A stretch of DNA of 64,000 nucleotides. Source: Cliona cf. orientalis. Taxonomy: Eukaryota > Porifera > Demospongiae > Clionaida > Clionaidae. Shown here piece by piece: positions 11,378-22,369 of the stretch; the stretch's first letter is position 1, and each line of letters begins with the position of its first letter. The notes under the pieces are model-generated. The model was not told the DNA's origin. It saw only the letters and a program-made list of their open reading frames with translations, and ran no database searches. Both the position numbers and the translations under genes were made by a program. The stretch spans positions 10,370,899 through 10,434,898 of the forward strand of contig OZ005694.1 in NCBI GenBank assembly GCA_963930775.1. The letters are read 5' to 3'.

Positions 11378-14300
11378 CTAAAATATCTGAGTGTAGTTAA
11401 CCAGCGCAAACAGCAGGACGGCCCCTATTAATGAGCTAATTTGTGTGACCATGCCGGCTAGCAGTAGAGCAGTGTCTTTGTCTACCTCACGAGCGTGAAG
11501 CTGCACGACCACACCCACTTTTGTGTACGACACCAGCGCTGAGACGCACACGTTGGCCACTACCTGTATGTATGAGAGAGAGAGAGAGAGAGAGAGAGGT
11601 CAAAAAAGTCGAAGTATAGACTAGGGAACACTTCTGTTGGTATTCATGTACACATGTGCACCAGATGGGAACTTTTGTGTCCATAACGACATTCATTCAA
11701 AATGCACTAAATGAAATTCATCTATCATGTGACAGCAATTGCAGACCACACTGCACTGACATCAATAATCATTCATAATCTGTGAATTCTGAAGTGCATG
11801 ACATTGCTTTAGTAATCTTGAGAACCAGTGATGCTTATAATTATATGCTTAATTATATTACCGTATAGCTGGAAATATTGGCGGGAATTAAATTTGGCGG
11901 TTGAGCCCAAAATCGCCATTGCAAGGATATTGGTGGATTTAAATTTGGCAGTTCGGTACGGGATCGCCATACGTATAATATGCGAGTAGGAAATTTTGGC
12001 AGATTTTAATTTGGTGGTTGTAATATAGACCGCCAAACTGCCAAATTTAATTCCCCGCCAAAATTTCCGGCTATACAGTATGTTTAATTATATTACACTA
12101 GCCCTAATAAAATCACTACTTTTATAGGTCAGTGGGAACTTGGCATACCATGATATCAACCCAATGCACGTGAGTACTACATAAAATTGGATCAAAATAC
12201 GAATTTGTGTACTCAATAACTTCTACCGCCTCTGAAACAAAAAAGAACCGACTTACTATGAGTATCTTTCCGAGGACGTGCGTCTTTAAAGGGGGCTCAG
12301 GAGTAAGCATGGCGCAGGTCAGTAGGTAGACGCCCAGAATGAGAGCCAATCCAGTCATGAGCGCTGTGAGATCCTTCGACTTGTACGGTACAAGGACGTA
12401 GAAGAGAGACATAACTGGATTTGCGAGTAGGGCAAGGTTGACGGCCCAGTGGTAGATATTGTTCCCGTACGGAAGGAAAATGTACGGGGACACGGCACTT
12501 AAGACGCCGTTTGTCATGAAGTTCAGGAGTCCTAGGCACACAAATATCGTCGCATTTGTCCATAAGATTTTCATGACGTTAACCCATGAGAAACTTGGCA
12601 CATCTTTATGTTTTACTATGTTCAACACGAGACCACTTGCCACTCGTGTTTCGATTTTACTTTTCTTCTTTTTATCAGTCGACTGAAACTTGAGTGATGA
12701 CGTAATCTGTGGGAGAGACGGTATACGGCTCTTAGTCTTCGGTGTTTCTTGTTCAACTATGACCTTCGGCTCAGGGGGCGGAGTCATGGATTGGGGCGGG
12801 GTTACAAGGTCATCATTATCACTGAGTTCTGTCTCAATGTGGACTTGGCTGTTTCCAGAACTCAAGCCATCAGGATAATCTCTTCCATCTCCTTCCACCA
12901 TGATCTAGAGAGAGAGATGGGGAAAGAGAGAGAGAGAGAGAGAGAGAATCAGGGAGTCATTAACTTGTAGCGTACACTACCTTACATCCAAACTAAATCA
13001 CTGCAATGTACATACATGCAAGTCACTAGCTACTACAATACCCATTAAGTAAAAATTATCGAAGTGTCTTGTTCGATAAAACATTAGGTGGCACCATTAG
13101 GCCACATATCTCTCCCCAACTAATAGGGAGGAGGGTGTCCGCCATAGTCTTTACTTTTAGTGAAGCATCTTCCCCAGTCTCCACCTTCTCTTTGGCAACC
13201 TGCAGGTGAAGAAACGGCCCAAAGAGGGACACCCGGAATGGTAGTTGTTTAAAGGATGATGTATCATTGAGTCAGAAAGTAGTATCAAGAAGATGATTTG
13301 AGCGATTTCTTCTATATCGGCTATCGATCAACCAAAGTTCATAAATTTGAAATATCATCATGCACTTAAGTAATTTTTGTGTTCCAAGTGAACTGCAAGC
13401 CTCTTGTAAATATTCTGTTTCATGAAGATTAACCCCCCTTCCAAAACAGAAAATTCTCATCAACTTAGCACATGTACATGTGAACGCATCAAGTAAAATC
13501 AAAAATTCATTACACTATGATATGGGAAATGGCCTAAATAGCATGAAAATGCAATAAAACCATAATGATCCCTTCTATAAAAAGCGTAAAAAGTTTAAGA
13601 ATGTGAATTTTCAAAATTCTCTGAAACATAAGATTTTCATGACGTTAGCCCACGAGAAAGTAGGCATGTCTTTATGCTTTACTATGTTCAACATGAGACC
13701 ACTTTGGGGGAGGGGGTGAAACTGGCAAAGTGCCAACGAATGGTTGATTTTTACTCGAGGCGTTCACACGTGCAAATATCTTACCTCTTCCTCCTCCTCC
13801 TCTTCGTTGTCATCACTCCCAAAGAGTACCCTCCTCTCGTTAGGGAGTAGATTAGTCTCAGAGGGGGCGGGGGTCGTCGTGCGACTGTTCCCCTTGATCC
13901 TGAACCGACGATACTTGTAGGGCAACATGTGTTTTCTCACGGGCGGCAGGACGTTGATGGCAACGAACGCAAGGCCACAGATCAGCATCATGATGGCAAG
14001 AAAGATGAAGAACACGTGCGGACTAAAGTGTATCCCCAGTGCCCGATATCCCGGGTAGTACCCCTGGCAGCCTATGCTGTTATTTACGAACCCCTGCGAG
14101 AGGGCTACAGCGCTCGGCAAGACTCCACTGAGACCTTCGCCGATGTACAGAGCGCTGATGTATTCCTCGGGGAAATGTTTCATGAAGGGAATGAAAACGA
14201 CCGAAGATGTGCAGTCGACGAGGGCCAGGAAGAAAGTGAGCACGACCATCGATACGCTGTGGACCTCCCCACGCAACGAAGCGGTACCGTCCCAGAATAT

Positions 14301-14642
14301 GGCCAATAAGACGCAAGCCGCTACCCCAATGGTGACGATTAAAGTTACGGTGATCCGCTCTAGGTGAATCTGTTTCGAAGTCAGGCCGAATCTCTGAAAG
14401 AGGTACTTTGTGATGGTGTACGCCAGGGGCCCAACGTTAGCCACCTGTATGGCTACCACAAGGATGGCGGCAAGTTTGTAGCACTCGGGGAGGGTGAGCG
14501 TGAGCACCGTAATCTCGGCCCATACTCCGTTCACGGCGATCCACGAGCCGATCCCGAAGACGCAGAAGAGAAAGTAGGTGAGCGGCGACTTGGGTAGCTT
14601 CGGTTTGAAGTAGGTCACGCACCCCCCACAACTGAGTGGCAT
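11378..14642 (-). CDS. SLC52A-type riboflavin transporter
   Basis: Minus-strand exons 13785-14642, 12257-12904, 11378-11563, all phase 0; 563 aa. The N-terminus carries GSWIAVNGVWAE, the signature of the SLC52/RFT riboflavin transporter family. About six TM helices come from exon 1, then an acidic loop (Glu run near 278-286) continuing into a long polar cytosolic loop in exon 2, then TMs including SYTKVGV and the C-terminal TQISSLIGA.LLF motif typical of the family. It would import riboflavin across the plasma membrane. Length exceeds the usual 450-470 aa because of the central loop. The start is 271 bp from the divergent SAMHD1 start. Intron 1 contains a decayed copy of part of exon 2, and intron 2 contains an inverted-repeat element. 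Confidence 0.85.
11860..12079. mobile_element. MITE-like element, family 1 (copy a)
   Basis: An inverted-repeat element in intron 2 of the riboflavin transporter. The ends read CCGTATAGC.GGAAATATTGGCGGG and its reverse complement. The interior is rich in GCCAAATT/AATTTGGC pairs, forming several nested stems. Further copies are at 26516-26732 and 30904-31133. Confidence 0.8.
13622..13708 (-). pseudogene. Decayed partial copy of riboflavin-transporter exon 2 inside its own intron
   Basis: About 85 bp match, with scattered substitutions, the stretch at about 12560-12641 of the coding exon (start AAGATTTTCATGACGTTA, then CCCA.GAGAAA, then ATGTTCAACA.GAGACCACTT). It lacks the rest of the exon and splice sites. 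It is best read as an internal partial duplication or the relic of an alternative exon. Confidence 0.75.
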
Positions 14643-14913
14643 CGCGAAGTCGGCGGCCCCGCGGCTTTGTAGGTCGATCTAAAGTGAGACTAGATCCTAT
14701 ATACCTATATAATTGTTTAATTAATAGTTGGTTCAAAATCACGCTGTAAAAGAGCATTTACTTACCCCTTGTTCTCTCCGCTCCACGCAGGAAGTGTAAT
14801 CGAGATCGATCTTTGTTGTTACGCGCGCGTTGCACAAGATAAAACGTGCCCAGTCAGCAAAAATCAAACTTGTGGGCGTGGCTTCACGTGTTAAATTCCA
14901 ACTGATCTCCAAG
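14643..14913. promoter_or_regulatory. Bidirectional promoter interval, riboflavin transporter / SAMHD1
   Basis: 271 bp separate the two divergent ATGs (14642 minus, 14914 plus). The stretch includes an ACGCGCGCG segment and a GTGGGCGTGGC GC-box-like motif near 14871. Shared regulation is inferred from spacing alone. Confidence 0.5.
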
Positions 14914-17900
14914 ATGTCGAAGCGAGGAGGCAGACGAAGAAAGCGAGGCGTTGTAGATCCGCCGCGATCAGACGATCTGGAATACTCTCCGCCTGAATCC
15001 GTCAAGAAGCCCCGTCTAATCCCCAAGACCGACAGCGGCGTTGCGCTGGAGTCCAGCTCCAGCTCCATGGACGTCGTGACGAGTTCTCAAAATTCGTGCC
15101 CTAGTTCACAGATCGCGGCCACAGCTAGCCGGCTGGCGGCGTGCGATAAGGCGCCCTGCCTGTGGAGCGTCGAAGAGGTAGAGGAGTTCATGGGAAAAAG
15201 TGGACTACCAAAAAGTGTGGCGGAGGCATTCAAAGGTATCGTCATAAATAATTAATTGAAGGGGCAAGGGATGAATATTTATATGTAAATGATTATAACC
15301 ACAGACTCTGTATTACCCTCTCCAATAGTAAATCCATTTTACCTCACAGAATAGTATAATATACATGTACACGGCAGTTAATGTAGTATCAATCGCAGTA
15401 ATGTACATGTACGGGCAAAAATTCCTTATAATATACCTCCCCCCACCCCCCACCCACCATAGATATTATAGACTACGTTTACGTGGTCTATAATATCTAT
15501 GCACCCACCCTCACTCCTGCTCAGAACATGAGATACACGGCCGTCACCTACTGGAGCTCAGTCAAGAGGACTTGAAAGAGATGGGCATTAAGTAAGTGCA
15601 ATCTTTCCATGCATAGCTAGTCGTATTTGTATTGTTGATTAATGCAGATCCATTGGAGTTCAGAAGGATGTACTTACTCTGCTGAAATCCCTAGTCTCAC
15701 AGCAGGTCATGAAACTAGAGAAGGTATATTTACCAGGATTTCTTCTAGATTATTAGCAAAATCAATCCTGTGCAGGTATTCAATGATCCCATCCACGGTC
15801 ACATTGAGCTCCACCCACTGATGGTGAAGATCATCGACACGCCTCAGTTCCAGCGGCTGAGGTACATCAAACAGCTCGGGGGATGCTACTGGGTATTCCC
15901 GGGAGCGGCACACAACCGATTTGAACATTCTATCGGGTGAGAGAGAGAGAGAGTATGAGAGGGAGAGAGAGAGAGCCTCCTACTGAAATTTTCATGTGGT
16001 GTGGCACATACACATACATTCATATGCACATATCCAGTGTTGGATTTCTGGCTGGTGAGCTGGTTGAGATATTACAGAGAAAACAGCCGGAGCTCGACAT
16101 AACTGACAAAGACGTACTCTGTGTGAAGATCGCTGGTCTCTGCCATGATTTGGGACACGGCCCCTTCTCCCACCTCTTTGATGTTCTCTTTATACCGAGA
16201 GTCAGGCCAGAAATTGAGTGGAAGGTAATGGGTGTACTGTACAGTGTATATGCATGTAGTATAATAATAATATTATACATTTGTAACAAAATTTAGTGAA
16301 GATACTGTGCTTGGCAAGTCAGTTGTCCTGTGGAAAGGGTAAATAGGCAGTGGCTCTCAAGTGCTTCATTCAGCTATATTACAAATCACATAACTTTCCT
16401 AGACAATTGGCCTGCAAAGCACAGTATTAACTAGTCTGTTATTGTATTTTTGATATCATATATCTTGCTCTTCCCCCCCACCCCCTCCGTCCAGCATGAG
16501 AGAGCCTCAGTGATGATGTTCGAGTATCTGCTGGAGTCCAACGATCTGAAACCAGAGTTTGAGAGGTATGGCCTCAACGAGACCGACATCAAATTCATCG
16601 AGGAACAGATTGCCGGTCCACTGGCATCAGAGATGTCCAGTCAACTCTCAGTAAGATCTATAAGAACACAATGTCATATTGTTAGCGCACTAAAATTTAA
16701 TTTTTAGCTCTCTAGGTTATATAATAGTTGATTGAGTTACGGCAGTGTAATGTGAATAATAAAAGTGGCCAAAATACCGTGTTTATGATGCCACTATCTA
16801 ATTAATGCAAGAAAATTCACGTTCTAAGATTTTTCATAGTGTATCTTAATGGAGCGCGTGACAACCTTTGCCATAAAATCGTGCGAAATAAAAAAAGTCG
16901 TAATTTTTTTGCTTGTGTTCTATTAGCATAAACACGGTAGGAATAATGTTCCATATCCACCTGCATCGGCCACATACACATAATTATTATACATCAGCCA
17001 CATAACAGATTTTGAAGGTGCTTGCTACTTGCTTACAACACACACTCTCTCTCAGAATTGGTCGTATCTTGGTCGTCCAGAATCCAAGAGCTTTCTCTAT
17101 GAGATAGTGGCTAACAAGAGGAATGGCATCGATGTGGACAAGTGGGATTATTTTGCTAGAGACTGCCACTGTCTGGGGATACCAAATAACTTTGACATGA
17201 GAAGGTTCATGAAGTTCGCAAGAGTCATCGATGTCAAGAATCGGAGGCAGATTTGTGCGAGAGATAAGGTGAGTGACCCTCTTCCTCCCTCTCTCTCTCC
17301 ATCCTTCCCTCCTCTTCTCTCTTTCCTCCTTCATATTCTCTCTCTTGTTTTTACTTCTCTCTCCCCTCTCTTCTCCCTCCTTCCCTCTCACCATCCCTTC
17401 ACTCATATCAAACATGCACCATTATCAGGAAGTTGGTAATCTTTATGAGATGTTCCACACACGAAACACTTTGCACAGAAGAGCCTACCAGCACAAAACT
17501 TCAAATGCAGTGGAGCAAATGTATGCTATAATAACATTATAGTAGTGGCTTTTAATAAGTCATAATGATGACATCATTATTACCTCGTCATACAGGCTGA
17601 CAGAGGCGTTAGCTTTGGCCAATGATCACATTAGGTTGCCGGGGAAACATGGGTAAGATACCAAATAATTATATGAAGTGAGCTCAAAAACGTTAGGTAT
17701 TAAAATCTCCTTTATTCAGTCCTGTAAGGATGTCCGAGGCCATCTACGATCCTTGTGCCTATACCAGACTCAACGATAGTGTGGTCCACCAGATACTAGT
17801 CTCCTCTGATCCCAAGTTAGAGGAGGTGAGTTGTGTTCGGGTCATGTGACTCCAGCCTGGATCACATGACTTGGTCATGTGATTGATAGTATGTCGTATG

Positions 17901-19035
17901 ATATAGGCAAAGAGAATCTTGCAAAGGATTGAACGGAGGGAGTTGTACAAGTGTCTTGGACAGACACAAATGGAGTACAAAATAGATAAGGTAACTACTT
18001 GATGCTGATTGGAATTAACAACTGTTAATCTCTCTCTCCTCTCCCCTCTCTCTTCCCTTGCCTCTCCCAGGGAAGAGCCAGTGAGATGGTTGGACAGATC
18101 GTGGAGTCTCTCTCCCCCGAAGAGCTCGGAGGACTTCCCGCTCTCAAGAAAGAAGATCTACTTGTCGATGTAAGCCAAGTGCAAAGGTTATTAGATTTAG
18201 CAGCTTCAGGTCTGTCTATTAAAACTTTTGTAGGTGGTGACATTTGATTATGGTATGAAGGAAAAGAACCCGATCGATCATGTGAGATTCTACGTGAAGG
18301 ACCAGCCCCACAAGCCAGTACAAGTCAGAAAGGACCAGGTCTGTGCGTGAAAAACTAGTATCTCATAGCTTCGTCCCGAGTCTGCAACATTGAAGACTGG
18401 GAATGGGAATGGGTTAGCATGATGATGTCATCTGTATTTGTAGGTGTCTCAGATGCTGCCTGAGAAGTTCATGGAACAGAGCATCAGGGTGTACTGTAGA
18501 AAGACGGACCCCGACAGCATTAAAGCAGCCAGAAAGTAAGTTTGATAATAATTATGGAAGAAATTTATATTTTCCTTCTCTGTATGTAGGTTGTTTTTAA
18601 TGTGGTGCCGCAAGACTTCCTGTATCACTCCAAGGGTGAGTAAAGGCCACACCCCGGGCCCTCCCCCTCCCATTGTCCCAGTGCAAGGGGAAGCATCAGA
18701 AAATAATTTATTGTAGAGAAAGCCAATTCAGTCGGGGGGGGGGGGGGGGGGGGGTTGCAAAAGCACATCCTTGCCTGAGAATTATCTATAGGTCTTTTGA
18801 TGTGTTAATATTATAGGGTGGAGAGTTGAATCTGGACATCTCTGACATTGGTGGCCTTGATACCATCACCAACCTAGACCTCGACGATTTCACCCCGTAC
18901 AGCACTCCGATGAAGAACGAGCACGGCTCAAGGTCGGGGGGAAGCAATCCAGAGGAGTCGTCCAGGACCCCCACCAATACTTCAGAAGAGGTCGTGCAGA
19001 ATTTGAACAAGAAATTCAGTAGTGTGTGCGAGTGA
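14914..19035 (+). CDS. SAMHD1: SAMHD1, SAM and HD domain dNTP triphosphohydrolase
   Basis: Sixteen exons: 14914-15235, 15525-15591, 15648-15723, 15776-15936, 16038-16224, 16495-16650, 17056-17268, 17429-17520, 17596-17652, 17720-17825, 17907-17990, 18071-18169, 18234-18338, 18444-18535, 18590-18635, 18817-19035; 693 aa. A basic N-terminus is followed by a SAM domain (about 85-155) and the HD domain. Metal ligands are visible: H206 in HNRFEHS, HD at 245-246 in [14 protein letters not shown], and the Asp of [13 protein letters not shown]. The allosteric-site residues of the human enzyme (DTPQFQRLR) are kept. It hydrolyses dNTPs to nucleosides and triphosphate, controlling nucleotide pools. The ATG chosen lies at the start of the basic NLS-like segment; an upstream in-frame ATG at 14830 has no support. 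It is about 67 residues longer than human, mostly at the ends. Confidence 0.95.
15458..15501. repeat. Perfect-stem hairpin in SAMHD1 intron 1
   Basis: CATAGATATTATAGAC is followed by a short spacer and then GTCTATAATATCTATG, a strong stem-loop 24 nt upstream of exon 2. Confidence 0.85.
16775..16939. mobile_element. Small TIR element in SAMHD1 intron 6
   Basis: The termini TACCGTGTTTATG and CATAAACACGGTA are exact inverted repeats, 165 bp apart. No ORF; MITE-like. Confidence 0.75.
18737..18755. repeat. Poly-G tract in SAMHD1 last intron
   Basis: A run of about 18 guanines, prone to length variation and sequencing error. Confidence 0.9.
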
Positions 19036-19145
19036 GTAGCTAGCTAAATAGTTCTTTTCTTTCTGACAGATTAATCATTTTCAACAATTTAGTAAAAATT
19101 GTTAATCATAGTTTTGTATAAACAACATAAAAATTGTACGAGTAA

Positions 19146-19316
19146 GGGGGCTTGTCCAAAGTCCTGGCAATTGTATTGCTAGAAAAGTGGGCGGGACTCG
19201 CAAAAAGGGGCGTGGCTAACCGAACTGCTGTGACGCTAAGAGGAGGGGGGGAGGGGGGTAAAAAGTTAACGTCATAATGACGTTAATTTTTCCACACGGA
19301 CTTTGGACAAGCCCCC
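19146..19316. mobile_element. MITE, family 2 (copy a), TTA/TAA target duplication
   Basis: The ends read GGGGGCTTGTCCAAAGTCC and the reverse complement, flanked by TAA on both sides. The subterminal palindrome TTAACGTCATAATGACGTTAA is near 19265-19290. A 3-bp TTA/TAA duplication is the hallmark of PIF/Harbinger-derived elements (established knowledge). It occupies most of the gap between SAMHD1 and the first ML gene. Confidence 0.8.
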
Positions 19317-19420
19317 TAATAATTGCAAAATTTTAGCTAATTTCATCACGTGATCACGTAGTGACCTCCAGATCTATATCTCTGAGCTCTTTTAGGAATA
19401 TTCCAGGACTCGATCGTTTC

Positions 19421-20442
19421 ATGATGAAGCTGTTGGTCGCCACAATCGTATTGGCGTACGCGTTGGTCTCTATCGGCGAGGAAGCACACGCAGCCTCGAG
19501 CCCGGCTATGGTGGGCGCTATCTGGAGCGACTGCAGTAAGTTGTTAGCTACCAGCCCCACCCTTTTCACTTTCACCAGCATAATGCTACCGAACCAAGAG
19601 TGGTTTTGGTCATGGCATAAAATTAATGGCATGCACCCATTCTAACCACAAAAGCAGTAGAAACTAAAATTTTTTTCCCCAACTTCAGGTAAAGATACTG
19701 ATAAAGCCAAGATTGGCGCAGTCTCAGTCGTTCCAACCACACCAAAGAAAGGAGACAACCTCCAAGTCACTGCAAATGTCACGTTCGGTAATAAAAATTT
19801 TCATACCTATATCTGTAAATTATCGCTAGATATATCATTCTGCCTATAGACGAAAAGGTGACTGGTGGACAGTTGAAGGTGAACTTGGTGGTCGACAAGA
19901 TACCATTTATCTCAACCACTCTCGATCTTTGTGACATAGCGTCCATGGCCGGCCTTTCCTGCCCAATCAGTGCAGGACAACAGATGCTCAAGGTCTCCCA
20001 GCAGATACCAGAGGAGGCACCTTCTGTACGTATATTAAAGATATTTGTTGTACCGTAAAAGTTTTAATTATAGCACTGCTCTAATGTTAGCACCACTTGG
20101 CATTGGATAATATTCTAATTTATAGTGCAAAGTACAGTCAGGGATTAGTCTGGGGAGCTAGCCCCTCCTCTCTTCTTGCACGTGCTCGCCAGACTAAGTC
20201 AGGGATATGAAAACTGGCACCTTAAGTTAATTTTAAACACAGGGAGTGCCAAGCGCAATTCTGAATTATTATTTTTTTTTTGGTGCTGTAACTTTTATGG
20301 TACCTAAAAACTTTAATAGTATGCACCTGTGACTTAATCTAGATTTATTATTTTATTGCAGGGTAACTACACTGGAAACCAGTACATCTATGACCAGAAC
20401 AATAATGAACTGGCCTGCATCGCTTTGAAGCTGACTTTCTGA
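19421..20442 (+). CDS. ML-domain secreted lipid-binding protein 1
   Basis: Four exons: 19421-19535, 19689-19787, 19850-20025, 20362-20442; 156 aa. Exon 1 encodes a signal peptide and ends at WSDC. Exon 2 has a PTTPKKGD strand turn and an NVTF glycosylation sequon. Exon 3 has DLCD and SCPI, the central disulfide pair. Exon 4 begins GNYTGNQY and ends LACIALKLTF. The pattern (DPPKKG, DLC, CP, terminal C) matches the ML (MD-2-related lipid recognition) family, closest in style to fungal PG/PI-transfer proteins and NPC2. The NPC2 C42-C47 pair is absent, leaving four cysteines. Exon 3 starts in phase 1 and ends in phase 0, a plan shared by all ten ML genes here. Ligand unknown. Start could be 19421 or the next ATG at 19424. 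Confidence 0.85.
20051..20302. mobile_element. MITE-like element, family 3 (copy a)
   Basis: The ends TACCGTAAAAGTT and (near) AACTTTTATGGTA are inverted repeats. It lies inside intron 3 of ML gene 1. A second copy is at 42540-42749 in another ML gene. Confidence 0.75.
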
Positions 20443-20745
20443 AGTTTGCTCCTACAGTGCGGCCATAGCATGGCCACCTCAAAACAATAATTATTATTCA
20501 CCGTGTATATACATTATTTAAAGCTCTATACTGTGCCAGATGCTTTCAATCTTAATTTTTTGGGTTACATTGAAAATTGTGATCATTTATTATGAGCATG
20601 CTATGGCCAATACATGTATATATATGGCACACCTGTGCCAAGCCCAAGTCACATGACATCTCCCTGTTGGCATTGTTCTTGCGGTCAGAAGGCTTCGCGT
20701 GTGACCTGCGTTATCTGTTATGATTCTCATAATCTCTTCTTCACG
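20443..20745. other. Intergenic spacer between ML genes 1 and 2
   Basis: AT-rich; holds the 3' end of ML gene 1 and the 5' UTR of ML gene 2. No other element was seen. Confidence 0.5.
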
Positions 20746-22110
20746 ATGAAGCTGGTAGCGCTTGGAGTTGCAGTCGTTCTGCTGTTGACCTGTAATGGTT
20801 TTGGCGGCCATGCCGCACCGCACGTTACGTCGTTGTACAAAAGCATCGGCGAGGTACCAGTGCAGCAGAGGCCAGTTGGTGACATCTGGAAGGATTGTAG
20901 TGAGTTTTGAATATGGATTAAAAACATGAAATTAGCCAGAGCATGGCATGAATATTAAATAAATAAGCTTGGCCCTCCCGTTGCAATTGGCGCTTCAATC
21001 GTAGCCTAAAGTATCTGAGCTCCAATACTGATTATCATAGCTAATTAATTTTAATAAATTATACTAGCTAGTTATTAAATTTATTTGCAATGATTTTCAG
21101 GCAAGGCCTCTGATAAGCTGAAGATAGTAAGTATGTCAGTTTCTCCGGATCCACCAAAAAGGGGAGACACTCTCGACATTAAGGCCAACGTCACTTTCAG
21201 TAAGCGAATAAACTACAGTGCCTCTAAGTACAGATTTATCAGTATTTTTTTTTTACTGAATTCTGTCCATAAAAAATACTGATAAAAATTCAAAAATACT
21301 GAAAACTGAAAATGGGAATATTTATACTGAAAGACAGGAGAGCAGCTTGGAGGCACTGGAACTAGCTATATACCTTCAATAGTAAACTTTACGGTAGTAT
21401 TCTTTGTCATGGAATGTAAGTTTAAGAAAATTGGCTGGTACTGTTGGCAAACTTTATTTTTTTTTTTAAACAGGTGAGAAGGTGACCAGCGGGAAGATAA
21501 AGGTGAACCTTATCATCAACAAGTTCCCCTTCATCTCGTCGGACATTGACTTCTGTAGCACCGTATCGCAGTTTGGTCTCAAGTGTCCAATCAGCGCAGG
21601 TCCTCAAACCTTCTCCTTGACGGTGCAAATTCCAGATGAGGCTCCCACTGTAAGCTATATAGCTTACATAGATTCAGTACAATGTCATAATATTATACTG
21701 ACTCCTTGTATGAACATTGGTACCCTGGGTCCTATAATACCTTAGAGGGCTATGATTATTTGTGGGTACAAATTTTAGTGGATTTCGGAAATAGTGCGTT
21801 TAGCGGGTACTCATTTTAGCGATTTTTCAAAATTAGCATTCTATTTATTTGAAAATGTTAAAAAATATATTTGCGGGTACAATTTTTAGCGAAAATTGGG
21901 CAAATCACTAATTTCGCTAAATTTAGTACCCGCGAACAAAAGTGTCCTTAAGGTAATATAGTACATGAATAAGTGCGAATTAATTTAAGCTCTCTCTCAC
22001 ACACACATAATACATGCACATGTATACAGGGGAATTATACTGGGAATCAGTATCTCTATGACCAAAACAACAATGAGTTGGCCTGTGTTACTCTCACTTT
22101 CAAACTCTGA
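20746..22110 (+). CDS. ML-domain secreted lipid-binding protein 2
   Basis: Exons 20746-20899, 21101-21199, 21474-21649, 22030-22110; 169 aa. A signal peptide (MKLVALGVAVVLLLTC...) is followed by a short propeptide-like stretch and WKDC. Exon 2 has SPDPPKRGD and NVTF; exon 3 has DFCS and KCPI; exon 4 has GNYTGNQYLYDQNNNELAC. It is the closest relative of ML gene 1 (same GNYTGNQY exon 4 and DQNNNELAC). AATAAA near 22168 is a plausible polyadenylation signal. Intron 3 contains an inverted-repeat element. It is convergent with the next ML gene, 259 bp away. Confidence 0.87.
21738..21954. mobile_element. Inverted-repeat element in ML gene 2 intron 3
   Basis: Left end ACCTTAGAGGG...GCGGGTAC; right end GTACCCGCGAAC...CCTTAAGGT. 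Internal GCGGGTAC/AGCGAA motifs recur in both orientations. No ORF; MITE-like with imperfect ends. Confidence 0.6.
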
Positions 22111-22369
22111 TGATGCTATATATAATATGACTGACTTGAAATCTATAGACTTTACTAGTTAAGCGCAATAAATGATTTATTTATTTTTTTGTGACAATAT
22201 ATTATAATAATATTCATTATTACAATCGCATAATAAGTGAACAAGTCATTGACAATGCATGCAGAATAGGTATTATCAGCAAAAGAATACAGAATAAATA
22301 GTTAGCTATCACAACAGTAATTTACATGTATTAATAGTTAATCATTGTTTAAATTAATTTTGGTGATCA

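Noticed and set aside
12122..12256. Extra coding segment of the riboflavin transporter after 12257 (open frame read-through)
   Set aside because: The frame crosses a good GTAAGT donor, and direct splicing to the exon at 11563 gives the conserved family C-terminus in phase 0.
13929..14367. Plus-strand open frames opposite the riboflavin transporter exon 1
   Set aside because: Antisense shadows of a clear coding exon.
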